The notes beneath the pieces are model-generated. The model had not been told where the DNA came from, did no database searches, and saw only the letters and a program-made list of their open reading frames with translations. From contig CAYVHU010000001.1 of the NCBI GenBank assembly GCA_964451415.1, positions 186,001 through 250,000 on the forward strand: a stretch of 64,000 nucleotides of DNA, written 5' to 3'. The position numbers were made by a program, and so were the translations under genes. Each line of letters starts with the position of its first letter. The first letter of the stretch is position 1. Source of the DNA: CAYVHU01 sp964451415. GTDB lineage: Bacteria > Pseudomonadota > Alphaproteobacteria > Rhodospirillales > Magnetovibrionaceae. Positions 19,511 to 28,161 of the stretch are shown here, in pieces.

Positions 19511-20857
19511 TTAGGCCTCCACCTTTGAAAAATTGGCCCCAATATCTTCCATCAGAGCGCAAAAGCCCGGAAAACTAGTGTTGATCGGGCTGGCGTCGTC
19601 GAGGACCACAGGCGTTTGCGTGACCAGCCCCAGGACCAGAAACGCCATGGCGATGCGGTGATCCAGGTGTGTGGACACCGTTGCGCCACCACGTATCACG
19701 CTCCCCGCCTCATCGCGCCCATGCACCGCCAACCAATCCTCGCCTTCTTCAACCTCAACACCGCATGCCCGCAAGCCCTCGGCCATGACGCTGAGGCGAT
19801 CGCTTTCCTTGACACGGAGTTCCGCAAGGCCCTCGAAGCGGGTAACGCCCGTTGCGCAAGCCGCCGCCACAAACAACACCGGGTATTCGTCGATCTGTGC
19901 GGGCGCGCGCGCGGCGGTAACGGTGCAACCGCGCAATTGAGACCCCCTCACACGCACATCGCCGACGTCCTCACCGGCTTCGACGCGACGATTCAAAATT
20001 TCAATGTCCGCGCCCATGTCGCGCAAGGTCTCAAGAACGCCCGCGCGCAACGGATTCAGGCCCACGCCGCTCGTGGTGACATCTGAACCCGGCACGATCG
20101 TCCCGGCCACCAAGGGAAACGCCGCTGAAGAAATATCGGCCGGCACGACCACATTGCGGCCCGTAAGCTCCGCCCGGCCCGTCAGGGTAATGCGCCGTGC
20201 GCCGCCCTTAAGGTCTTCCACCCGGATTTCCGCACCAAAGTGGGCGAGCATCTTCTCAGAATGATCACGGGTCGGCTTGGGTTCGATCACCCGGGTTTCG
20301 CCCGGCGCATTCAGCCCTGCCAGCAACACCGCCGATTTGACTTGCGCCGAGGCCACCGGCAATTCGTACGTGATCGCCATCGGATCGCACACACCGCTGA
20401 GCATCAGCGGCAAACGATCGCCCGGGGCCGCCTCGATCACCGCGCCGACCTGGACCAACGGGTCAATGACGCGTTTCATGGGACGGGTGGAAAGCGACGC
20501 GTCACCGATAAACGTAGCGGAAAAATCGTGGCCTGTAACCAAGCCCATGAGCAGGCGCACTGCGGTGCCGGAATTGCCCATGTCCAGGGCCTGATGCGGG
20601 GCCAGCAAGCCGCCCACACCCAGTCCATGCACGACCCACGCCCCTTCACGTCCATCTTGACGTTCCAACGTTGCCCCCATCATTCGCAATGCACGTGCGG
20701 TGGCCAGCACGTCTTCACCTTCCAACAATCCCGTGATGCACGTGCGCCCCAACGCCACCGCGCCCAACATCAAGGCGCGATGAGAAATTGACTTGTCACC
20801 CGGAACACGCACGGAACCGGACAAGGAATGGGAACGAAGGGAGCTTAAAGCTGACAA
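19511..20857 (-). CDS. aroA: 3-phosphoshikimate 1-carboxyvinyltransferase (EPSP synthase)
   Basis: Transfers enolpyruvyl from PEP to shikimate-3-phosphate in the chorismate pathway. The N-terminal VPGDKSISHRALMLGA, the PEP-site segment LDMGNSGTAVRLLMG and the C-terminal RVKESDRLSVMAEGLRACG and DHRIAMAFLVLGL are diagnostic. 448 aa. The start is the TTG at 20857: a stop lies a few codons upstream in frame, no ATG precedes the conserved region, and an AGG lies 9 bp before it. A GTG start closer to VRVPGDKS cannot be excluded. Upstream is a divergent gap with the TIGR02300 gene. Confidence 0.96.
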   Translation of the reverse strand: MSALSSLRSHSLSGSVRVPGDKSISHRALMLGAVALGRTCITGLLEGEDVLATARALRMMGATLERQDGREGAWVVHGLGVGGLLAPHQALDMGNSGTAVRLLMGLVTGHDFSATFIGDASLSTRPMKRVIDPLVQVGAVIEAAPGDRLPLMLSGVCDPMAITYELPVASAQVKSAVLLAGLNAPGETRVIEPKPTRDHSEKMLAHFGAEIRVEDLKGGARRITLTGRAELTGRNVVVPADISSAAFPLVAGTIVPGSDVTTSGVGLNPLRAGVLETLRDMGADIEILNRRVEAGEDVGDVRVRGSQLRGCTVTAARAPAQIDEYPVLFVAAACATGVTRFEGLAELRVKESDRLSVMAEGLRACGVEVEEGEDWLAVHGRDEAGSVIRGGATVSTHLDHRIAMAFLVLGLVTQTPVVLDDASPINTSFPGFCALMEDIGANFSKVEA

Positions 20858-21016
20858 GAACCGAAGCCTTTAACTTTGCAAGGAGAAGATGAATTTTAGG
20901 TAACGCAGGGTCCCGAATGTGTCTCTAACACGTTTTTCTTTTTGACAGAACCCACAGAACGTGGCAATTGGCAAATGCTTGTAATGCTTACATCAACCAA
21001 CAACGGAGGCCGACCC

Positions 21017-21358
21017 GTGACACCGTCGACCAAAGGCAAAAAACATATCTGCACAAATTGCGAAGTCCGTTATTTCGACCTCGATCACCTGCCCGCGACA
21101 TGCCCCAAATGCGGCACGGTGGACGAGAAGGAAAAACCCAAAAAGAGCTCTAAAAAAAGTCCCAAACCAGAACCCATCGTGGAGAGCGTACCATCACCTG
21201 TAAAATCCGACGAAAAGGCTGGGGATGATCTGGAGGACATTGAAATCACCGACGATGATAAAGATGACGACGGTCTGATCGAGGACACATCCGATCTGGA
21301 AGACGAAGACCTGCCGGAAGTCATTCAGTTGAATGGAGATAGCGAAATAAACACTTAA
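21017..21358 (+). CDS. TIGR02300 family protein (zinc ribbon plus acidic tail)
   Basis: Protein of 113 aa conserved in alphaproteobacteria with no assigned function. The start is GTG at 21017, 7 bp after a perfect GGAGG; a longer frame from 20942 lacks a ribosome site. Residues 10-35 form a compact CTNC ... CPKCG pair, likely a zinc ribbon, with the family segment RYFDLDHLPATCP. A lysine-rich linker follows, then a strongly acidic Asp/Glu tail. The family often lies next to aroA and a tRNA-Ala gene, exactly as here. A role in RNA or ribosome metabolism would be inference only. Confidence 0.85.
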   Translation: MTPSTKGKKHICTNCEVRYFDLDHLPATCPKCGTVDEKEKPKKSSKKSPKPEPIVESVPSPVKSDEKAGDDLEDIEITDDDKDDDGLIEDTSDLEDEDLPEVIQLNGDSEINT

Positions 21359-21550
21359 AATTCGCATGATTCCGTTATTCAGGGGCGAAAAGACTTGAAA
21401 AAGGCCGAAAAAAAGACCCTGGAAAATAACTTTCCCCTTGCCTTCGCAAGGGTGCACCAGTAAGTTCCGGCCCGCACCCGCACAGTGGTGCGGACTCGTT
21501 TGACACAAAGTCACGTCTCAATGCGTCCGCCCATAGTGCCACTGCTTCAC

Positions 21551-21744
<194 letters not shown>

Positions 21745-21992
21745 TCAAATGCAACTCTTTCAAGCGGGTTGGGGCTAACGGGCGTTTCACCCGCTGTAAA
21801 ATTTCTTTCATGTAGTCATCAATGGCCTCAGCCGACTTACTGAGGTAATCGGGATCGTACTTGGCGTAGATTTCCGTGGTGCGATAACCGCCCGATTTGT
21901 GGCCCAAAATACCCTGAACTTCCCACGGCGGCACGCCACGCTTGCGCAATTCAATCGCCATTGTGTGGCGGATCTCTTGACGGCAGACGGCA

Positions 21993-22248
21993 CCATTTTT
22001 TTGAATTGATATCTTTCAGAACTGCATGATCCAGCAGGCTCTCAGCCAGTAACTTCTTTAACTGGGAATTCTCTGTTTCAAGGACTTTCAAGCGCTTCGC
22101 GTCAGATACCTGCATACTTCGATTTGTACTTGTAAAATGTGGCCTCACTGATGCCGTGACGACGGCAAACATCTGCCGTTCTTTGTCCTGACTCCTGTTC
22201 CTTCAAAATCCCAATGATCTGTTCTTCTGTAAATCGACTGCGCTTCAT
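21993..22248 (-). pseudogene. IS3-family transposase OrfA, frameshifted remnant
   Basis: The 5' part (22102-22248) encodes MKRSRFTEEQIIGILKEQE followed by the HTH segment VCRRHGISEATFYKYKSKY, then stops. The rest continues in another frame from about 22115 as MQVSDAKRLKVLETENSQ and KKLLAESLLDHAVLKDI. An apparent deletion of about 8 bp at the KYGG-MQV junction explains the shift. After SKKW the sequence passes directly into integrase. No orfB follows, so this is a dead IS fragment. Confidence 0.9.
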
Positions 22249-22363
22249 AAATCCGTCTCCTGATTGGTGGACAGACTCTACTTTAAAATGGAGGGAATTA
22301 CGGGGAACACGTCACTATAACAGGCAAGATTTCTGGGCGACAACATCAAACAAGCAGCTTAAT

Positions 22364-22844
22364 TTTGTTCAGCATATCCACACCATGTTGAAGACAACGG
22401 GTATTTTTTTATGCCAATGGCGTGAAGGCGAACGTACTGTTTTTTGATAACCATCCAGCCGCGAAAACACCATGGACAAAAAATATCTGGTTTTATGATT
22501 ACCGGACGAATGTGCATCATACACTCAAGAAAAAACCATTGCGCTTGGATGATCTGAGTGAGTTCATCGATTGTTATAACCCAGCGAACCATCATGATCG
22601 AAAAGAGACATGGGACGAAAAAACCAACCCGGAAGGCCGCTGGCGTAAATATGAGCTTGATGAAATTTTAGCACGCGATAAAATCAGCTTGGATATTACA
22701 TGGCTAAAAGACAAAAGCCTAACCAACTTAGATGACTTGCCAGAGCCAGATATTCTTGCCGGGGAAATTATTGAGAACATTGAAGCCGGACTGAATAGCT
22801 TTCGTGAAGTTATGAAAGGGCTGGTAAATGCCCCCAAAATATAA
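22364..22844 (+). pseudogene. hsdM: Type I restriction-modification HsdM, C-terminal fragment with frameshift
   Basis: The 140 residues from 22422 are the C-terminal end of HsdM: KANVLFFDNHPAAKTPWTKN, IWFYDYRTNVHHTLKKKPL, NPEGRWRKYELDEILARDK and SLDITWLKDKSL. Just upstream, QHIHTMLKTTGIF (22370-22408) continues the same protein in another frame. An extra T in a run of seven (22404-22410) separates it from YANGVK. The N-terminal helical domain and the methyltransferase core with its NPPF motif are missing, and no hsdS or hsdR remains. The fragment is a decayed relic of a defence locus. Confidence 0.9.
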
Positions 22845-22947
22845 CTCCAAACAAATTGCGGATTTTTTGCCGACAGCGATTGACTTGATCGCTTTGTTCT
22901 CAGGCTCCTGAGCCATAATGGGTCTGCGCCTCGCGCAAATAAGTTAT

Positions 22948-24318
22948 TTAAAAATATGACGCGTATACATGCACGGCCAACTCATGCAGCCTCACCAATG
23001 AGGCATTCAACCAATTTAGCGGGTTACACTGCAGTGATACTGACGGGTCCCACACAAGCAAAACATGGTATACTATCCATACAAACGCCATAGAAATTAG
23101 CAATGCGATAACGCCGGATACTTTTTGATTTCCCGAGACAAGGACACGCAGAATAGAGCGCATCCTAGCGCTATCGGCTAGAACGTATATATGGCTCCAA
23201 ACTATTATGAAAATGCCCCCAATTGTTTCAAATGGGTTCTGCAGCAACCAAGTAGCAAACAAAACCAACGCGCCACTTGGGGTCGCATCAACCGGTGTCC
23301 CTGTAAGTTGCAGCAGTGCAGGAATCGTAAATCCAAGACCGACTGCCCCAATTAGGTAATTTTCTACCTTTTCTCTTTTTTCAGCACGGACCTTAACCAC
23401 TAAGTCTGAAATCAGTCGTGCTGCCTCAATCGATTCTCGCAAAAATTCAGAAATGTATTTAGGAAGCTTATCCTTATCATCTCCTAACTTTACCTCGGAT
23501 ATTTTCGCAAACGTTTCTGTGTATGAAAGCGTTCCCAATGCATCAATTTTCGACTTCTCACCGTCCATCTTCTTAAACTGAATAATCTTTCTATATAGTG
23601 CGTATAAGGTCTGCTCACGCCAAGAAACGTCATCCCCAGCGCTTAATGAATGTAAATCTACAACCGTATCCGTCTTTGAATTATGGTGCTGATGGGTATG
23701 GGATATATCCTTCATAAAGAAAAAAGCTTGAGAGGAAATAAGTTTTACATAGTCCAAATTCGCAATATTTTGAACTTTTGGTGCATCTGTGGCGATCTGA
23801 AAATCGGTATTATACGTAATCGTTACTTCGCCATCTCTAAGCAACGAAAACTCAACATGAAAGCTTGCATGCTGCGCAAGATACAACGCTAAGTCTTTAT
23901 AGCGCTCGCCGAATTGCGACTTAATATTTGCGCTTATTTGACTAGAATAAAGATTCTGATCACCTATATATTGGTGCATCTTATTTCTTGGTCCGGCCTT
24001 CCATATTTTTTTATTTTTGAAGATAAAAATTTTACCTTCAAATTTTTCAAACGCTCTACCGTCGTGATCGTATGTTTTCGCCATTACGGAAAAATACAAT
24101 GGCCCATCAATGCCGAGAATATACGCCAAAATAGCCTGAAACTGTTTTGGAAAGACAAAATCCCGCGTATCCCGCTTTTGAAAAGCGACGAGATAACGGT
24201 CAGATTGATCTGTCTTATTCGAATACTTGCAAAAGTTCGGGTGTGACGTATTTCCGATCGAACTGAAAGATATTCGACCGGTTACGTTCGGGATCCACCC
24301 CTTAAATTGACGCTGCAT
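22948..24318 (-). CDS. Unrecognised membrane protein, soluble N-domain plus three C-terminal TM segments
   Basis: About 456 aa from the ATG at 24318, which has a GAGG 9 bp upstream (an in-frame TTG at 24333 would add five residues). I do not recognise the family. Residues 1-200 look soluble and beta-rich. At about 206-222 lies a histidine cluster (SHTHQHH) within MKDISHTHQHHNSKTDTVVD. Residues 290-325 are a charged helix. Three hydrophobic segments follow near 321-339, 349-380 and 401-423. It is visibly AT-richer than the chromosome around it and lies in a tRNA-borne island with restriction debris, so a defence or accessory role is plausible but only inferred. It starts 31 bp after the small membrane protein gene, so the two form an operon. 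Confidence 0.8.
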   Translation of the reverse strand: MQRQFKGWIPNVTGRISFSSIGNTSHPNFCKYSNKTDQSDRYLVAFQKRDTRDFVFPKQFQAILAYILGIDGPLYFSVMAKTYDHDGRAFEKFEGKIFIFKNKKIWKAGPRNKMHQYIGDQNLYSSQISANIKSQFGERYKDLALYLAQHASFHVEFSLLRDGEVTITYNTDFQIATDAPKVQNIANLDYVKLISSQAFFFMKDISHTHQHHNSKTDTVVDLHSLSAGDDVSWREQTLYALYRKIIQFKKMDGEKSKIDALGTLSYTETFAKISEVKLGDDKDKLPKYISEFLRESIEAARLISDLVVKVRAEKREKVENYLIGAVGLGFTIPALLQLTGTPVDATPSGALVLFATWLLQNPFETIGGIFIIVWSHIYVLADSARMRSILRVLVSGNQKVSGVIALLISMAFVWIVYHVLLVWDPSVSLQCNPLNWLNASLVRLHELAVHVYASYF

Positions 24319-24349
24319 ATGACTGGGCCTCAATTATTTAAGGAAGCCC

Positions 24350-24643
24350 TTATGGCTTTAAAAGGGTATCAATGGACTCTTCAGACAAGATGCCTTGCCC
24401 TTTCCATGTGTTAGTTTTTTTATCGACGGCTAAGCCTGCCTGGACGCGAAAATCTCTATATCCATCATGATACGTATGCACATCCCCAACGATCGATTTA
24501 TACCACTTTGCCGTGCGTGCACGGCTAATGCCATATTCGCTTTTATCAGCGCGAAAGATCGCCATTGACAGTTTAAAGAATGATACAGCCGCCATGCCGC
24601 CAAACACAAGCACAGCAACCTTAATAATCACAACGGTATCCAT
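24350..24643 (-). CDS. Small unrecognised membrane protein
   Basis: 97 aa with a single N-terminal hydrophobic helix (VVIIKVAVLVFGGMAAVSFF, about residues 4-23). A basic stretch (SRARTAKWYKS) and a soluble tail rich in Tyr/Asp (VHTYHDGYRDFRVQAG) follow. The topology is probably N-out/C-in or a signal anchor. A GGGGGA ribosome site precedes the ATG. It lies immediately upstream of the larger membrane protein gene and shares its AT-rich composition. The pair has no recognisable homology to known systems by eye, and the function is unknown. Confidence 0.75.
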   Translation of the reverse strand: MDTVVIIKVAVLVFGGMAAVSFFKLSMAIFRADKSEYGISRARTAKWYKSIVGDVHTYHDGYRDFRVQAGLAVDKKTNTWKGQGILSEESIDTLLKP

Positions 24644-25264
24644 GATGTTCCCCCACTAATACGCGCCTCAATTTTGGCAAGCAACGTAACGCGTGAATCC
24701 ATAACATAACAATCTATCAAAAATAGTGCGAAATTTGGTTTCAAAATATGCCCCACCTTGATTCTGAATGGAATCACAAGGCGCTTGTTTTGATTCTATT
24801 TGGAAACATGCCCATATTAAAGAAGGCGCGAAAGCACTAGAAATTTCCAATTGAGGTCTTACAGCATGGCATATTGGTCATTTATGCGCTTTTTGCAAGT
24901 ATTGATTTCGCTTCAATGTGCTCCATCGTAAATTTGAAAATGTCGTTGCCTGAAAAATATTAGGGCCAGATCGTGTGAGCCGTAGGCGAGCCCGTTCAAG
25001 GATGCGGCTGCCGTGCGCCCTTCTTGGGCCTGGATCGACGGCGAGACAGATCGCGCGTACTTACTCCATGTCATGCGCATATGGCACTGTCACTGGGTAA
25101 ACCTTCGGCGTGGTGTGCCTAAATACAGGCTATTAGAACGCTCCAATGTATACTGTGCCATGCCCAGTTTGATTCAATCCATTTTAATCAGCTTTATTCG
25201 GAAAATGGCACAACAGCACCCGAACAACGCATTGATTTAACTAAGTATTTGTTTTCTCACAGCC
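24644..25264. other. Gene-free stretch of the island
   Basis: About 620 bp without a convincing gene. Short open frames at 24668-24850 (minus) and 25013-25240 (plus) have no ribosome site and no family resemblance. The stretch is AT-rich except for a GC-rich patch at about 24963-25060 that looks like inserted debris of different origin. It should contain the promoter of the two-gene operon starting at 24643. Confidence 0.6.
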
Positions 25265-25429
25265 CAATGGCATTGTAGAGGTCGTCGGTTCGATCCCGTC
25301 CGGCTCCACCAATTTCTTCAAGCCCGTCGCAATCCGCGATGGGCTTGATTTCTTTGGCAAAACCCCTAGGGAAACCATGGGGTTTTGTCTTTTCCAGCAT
25401 AGTGCCCTTGTCCGTCACTCGCACGCAAC
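25265..25429. repeat. Right attachment repeat (attR-like), 165-bp direct repeat copy 2
   Basis: Gap-free copy of 21580-21744. It contains the tRNA-Ala 3' half from the anticodon stem to CCA and about 118 bp beyond. Because the part beyond CCA equals the 3' end of the integrase gene in copy 1, this copy may be the leftover of a second, tandemly inserted element rather than simple target DNA. Confidence 0.88.
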
Positions 25430-25511
25430 ACGGGCCTTGAAATCCGTTGAAAACTTTCGCCTCGTCGTTATTTCGTATTCCTCCATTATCCGGCGGAATA
25501 CACCTTAACTC

Positions 25512-25538
25512 ACTGTCCGAATTTCTGGGACCACCTCA
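25512..25538. repeat. Possible IS3-family terminal inverted repeat
   Basis: The segment from ACTGTCC to the CCACCTCA end at 25538 resembles IS3-type ends. A second, similar sequence (CTGTCCAACGATTGGGG) lies at about 25775-25795 after the orfB remnant. No target duplication was found. Confidence 0.35.
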
Positions 25539-25540
25539 CT

Positions 25541-25729
25541 TGGGCTTGGACCCATTGTTTGAAGCAAGCCGGGGTGCGCATCTCCATGGACGGCAAGGGC
25601 AGATTCCTTGACAACATTTTTATCAAGCAGCTGTGGCGGTCACTCAAATACGAGTGCGTCTTTTTGCACGCCTTCACCGGCGGGCGCGACGCCCGGGCCG
25701 CCGGGCGACAGACTAGTGGCATAAAATAA
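25541..25729 (+). pseudogene. IS3-family transposase OrfB remnant
   Basis: The frame reads QAGVRISMDGKGRFLDNIF, then KQLWRSLKYECVFLHAF, then degenerates (TGGRDARAAGRQTSGIK) and stops at 25729. This is the part of OrfB around the last catalytic glutamate region in IS3 integrase cores. The DDE domain upstream and the normal C-terminus are missing. It lies just outside the right attachment repeat and runs opposite to the orfA fragment at 22.1 kb, so they need not come from one IS copy. Confidence 0.85.
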
Positions 25730-25806
25730 ACCAATGGAGCAATCGGCCAGAAGACCCAGACTGTAGCTTAAACTGCCGCTGAATCTGTCCAACGATTGGG
25801 GAGCGC

Positions 25807-28161
25807 TCAACCTTCCGCCGCAGGCGCGTTCCCGGCGTCCGCACCGTGGGACTCGCCGGGGGCGAGAGAGCGTTCGGGTGGAAACTTGACCGAAACCACG
25901 GCACCGCGGCCCAAGTGCGAATGAATTTCCAACGTGCCGCCGTGGGCTTCAACCAGATGCTTGCTAAGCGGTAGGCCAAGACCCGTTCCCTCGTACTTGC
26001 GCGCCAGCTTGCTGTCCACCTGGCCAAACTGCGCCATGGCGATTTTAATCCCCGCCTCGTCCATGCCGATTCCCGTGTCCTCGACCTCAAAGCGCACGCT
26101 GCCGTCGGCGGCGAGCAGGGCGCTCAACGTCACCCGCCCCCCTTCGGGGGTGAATTTCACGGCATTCGTCAACAAATTGAGCAGCACCTGCTTGATACGC
26201 CGTTCATCAGCGTAGAACTGCGGCATGTTTTTTTCGATGCGGTAGTCCAGCAGCAACGCCCCCTCTTCCGCCCGATAATTGACCAGTTTCAAGCAGGCCT
26301 GCACAAGCGCTTCCACGTCCAGGGGTTCGCAGCGCAATTCAAGCTTGCCCGCCTCAATGGCAGAGACATCCAGGATATCGTTGATCAAATCCAACAAATG
26401 CGCGCCGCTATCGTGAATATCCCCCACATATTCCTCGTAGCGTTTATTGCCGATGGGCCCAAAAACATGATTGAGCATGGTGTCGGAAAAGCCGATGATC
26501 GCATTCAACGGGGTGCGGAGTTCATGGCTCATATTGGCCATCAATTCCGATTTTGCGCGGTTGGCGATTTCCGCCAGTTCCGTGGCGCCACGCAAGCGCT
26601 TCGCCGCCGCCTTGCGCTCCGTGATATCTTCATGAGTGACAATGAAATGAGTGATCTTACCGGAATTGTCCTTTACCGGCGCGACGGTGACGTCGGCCCA
26701 AAATGTGATGCCATCCTTGCGTTTATCCTTGATTTCGCCGCGCCACTCCCGACCTTGGTTGATGTGACGCCAAAGATCTTCATCGTCAGGATAAGCCGCA
26801 CCAGCAGCCCTGAGAATACGGGGGTTTTTCCCCACAATTTCTTTGCGAGTATACCCCGTCAAGGTCGTGAATTTTGTATTTACATATTCGATCACACCCA
26901 AATGATCGGTTATGAAAACAGCTGACGGGCTTTGTTCAAGAGCCGACGATAACACACGCAATTGTTCCTGGGCTCGGGCGACCTGCAACTCCGCCTCAAT
27001 TCGCGCGGTAATGTCGCTTCCGGTGCCGCGATAGCCCAGAAAATTCCCCTTTTCATCGAAAGTCGGTTTGCCGCTGATGCAAACATAAAGGCGCGTTCCA
27101 TTTTCCTGGCGTATGGGATATTCAAAATCCCGAAACGAACGATGGTTTTCCAGGTCGTCCATATGCAAGCGCCATTTCTTGCGTTCATCATCATTTGCTG
27201 AAAAATCCTCAAGGGTATGGCATGGCATGGATTTTCCATCGTTAACGCCCGCACTCAAAATCCCACCTGAGATGTAGCTAAAACAAAAATCCGGGCCCAT
27301 CTCCCAAATCCAGTCCGAGCCGGCCTCAATGATATCACGCAAACGGCTTTCACTTTCCTCAAGCTTTTTCGCGGTGCGCTTGCGTGCTTCGATTTCGGTG
27401 CTCAATTCGCGGGTCCGCTCCCGAACGCGACCCTCCAGTTCGCCCGACAACGCATGAAGCTCGTCATAGGACAAAAAAAGCTTCGCTTTCATTTCATTGA
27501 GTGCGGCGGCCAGGGCATCCAGTTCGTCCGCTTCACCTGCAAAACGCCCGCGCTCCAGAAACAAATCTCCGGCGCCGTTGATGAAATCCAGATTCCGGGC
27601 AAAACGCGCCATCACATGCAGGTGTCGCGTTAAAAGATAATAAACCACGGCAAAGAAAAACAGCGCAACCAGAAACGTTTTGACGAAATTCGCCACGAGA
27701 ATCAATCCAACCCGGTCCAACGCCCGGGCATAAACGGAACTGAGGCTGGCCGCTACGTCCAGCTCGCCGATCACACGTCGCTTTCCCCGAAAGGTATAGA
27801 ACAATGGATACACTTTACGCATCAGCCGCGTGCCTTGCGCACGCCCCGAACGCGCCAGTTCCACGCCGTTTTCATCACGCACCACTGCGCTTTTGAAATC
27901 CGTAAATTCAACAATCCCCTGAACCAGTAAATTCAACCGCTCGGTATCCGCCTCCCAGACATTTTCCGCAACGGACTGAAGATATCCGCGCTCCACCTGA
28001 CGAAAGTGCGTATCGATCGCATTGATATCGCGACCGTATTCACTCCACAACTGCAACGCTGTGGTGCCAATCGTCAAGATCGAACTAAACGCAATCAACG
28101 CCTTGATCAATTTCCAGGCAATTCGGTTGGGAAGCCTTAAAGCGGCCATGTCTTTTCGCAT
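25807..28161 (-). CDS. PAS sensor histidine kinase coupled to a periplasmic binding protein
   Basis: 784 aa. TM1 spans about 18-38, a periplasmic sensor segment of about 110 residues follows, and TM2 spans about 151-177. Next come a HAMP-like linker and coiled coil to about 265, PAS 1 (270-390), PAS 2 (400-515, with FTTLTGYTRKEIVGKNPRIL), HisKA with H546 in NMSHELRTP and a HATPase ending in GTGLGLPLSKHLVEAHGG. There is no receiver domain, so an unlinked regulator must take the phosphate. The ATG shares one base with the stop of the binding-protein gene (TAATG), implying coupled translation and a shared pathway. Confidence 0.9.
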   Translation of the reverse strand: MRKDMAALRLPNRIAWKLIKALIAFSSILTIGTTALQLWSEYGRDINAIDTHFRQVERGYLQSVAENVWEADTERLNLLVQGIVEFTDFKSAVVRDENGVELARSGRAQGTRLMRKVYPLFYTFRGKRRVIGELDVAASLSSVYARALDRVGLILVANFVKTFLVALFFFAVVYYLLTRHLHVMARFARNLDFINGAGDLFLERGRFAGEADELDALAAALNEMKAKLFLSYDELHALSGELEGRVRERTRELSTEIEARKRTAKKLEESESRLRDIIEAGSDWIWEMGPDFCFSYISGGILSAGVNDGKSMPCHTLEDFSANDDERKKWRLHMDDLENHRSFRDFEYPIRQENGTRLYVCISGKPTFDEKGNFLGYRGTGSDITARIEAELQVARAQEQLRVLSSALEQSPSAVFITDHLGVIEYVNTKFTTLTGYTRKEIVGKNPRILRAAGAAYPDDEDLWRHINQGREWRGEIKDKRKDGITFWADVTVAPVKDNSGKITHFIVTHEDITERKAAAKRLRGATELAEIANRAKSELMANMSHELRTPLNAIIGFSDTMLNHVFGPIGNKRYEEYVGDIHDSGAHLLDLINDILDVSAIEAGKLELRCEPLDVEALVQACLKLVNYRAEEGALLLDYRIEKNMPQFYADERRIKQVLLNLLTNAVKFTPEGGRVTLSALLAADGSVRFEVEDTGIGMDEAGIKIAMAQFGQVDSKLARKYEGTGLGLPLSKHLVEAHGGTLEIHSHLGRGAVVSVKFPPERSLAPGESHGADAGNAPAAEG

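Noticed and set aside
24668..24850. 60-codon minus-strand frame upstream of the two-gene operon
   Set aside because: No ribosome site, composition not protein-like, and it lies where the operon promoter should be.
25013..25240. 75-codon frame in the gene-free part of the island
   Set aside because: No ribosome site and no recognisable domain. It crosses the edge between GC-rich and AT-rich sequence.
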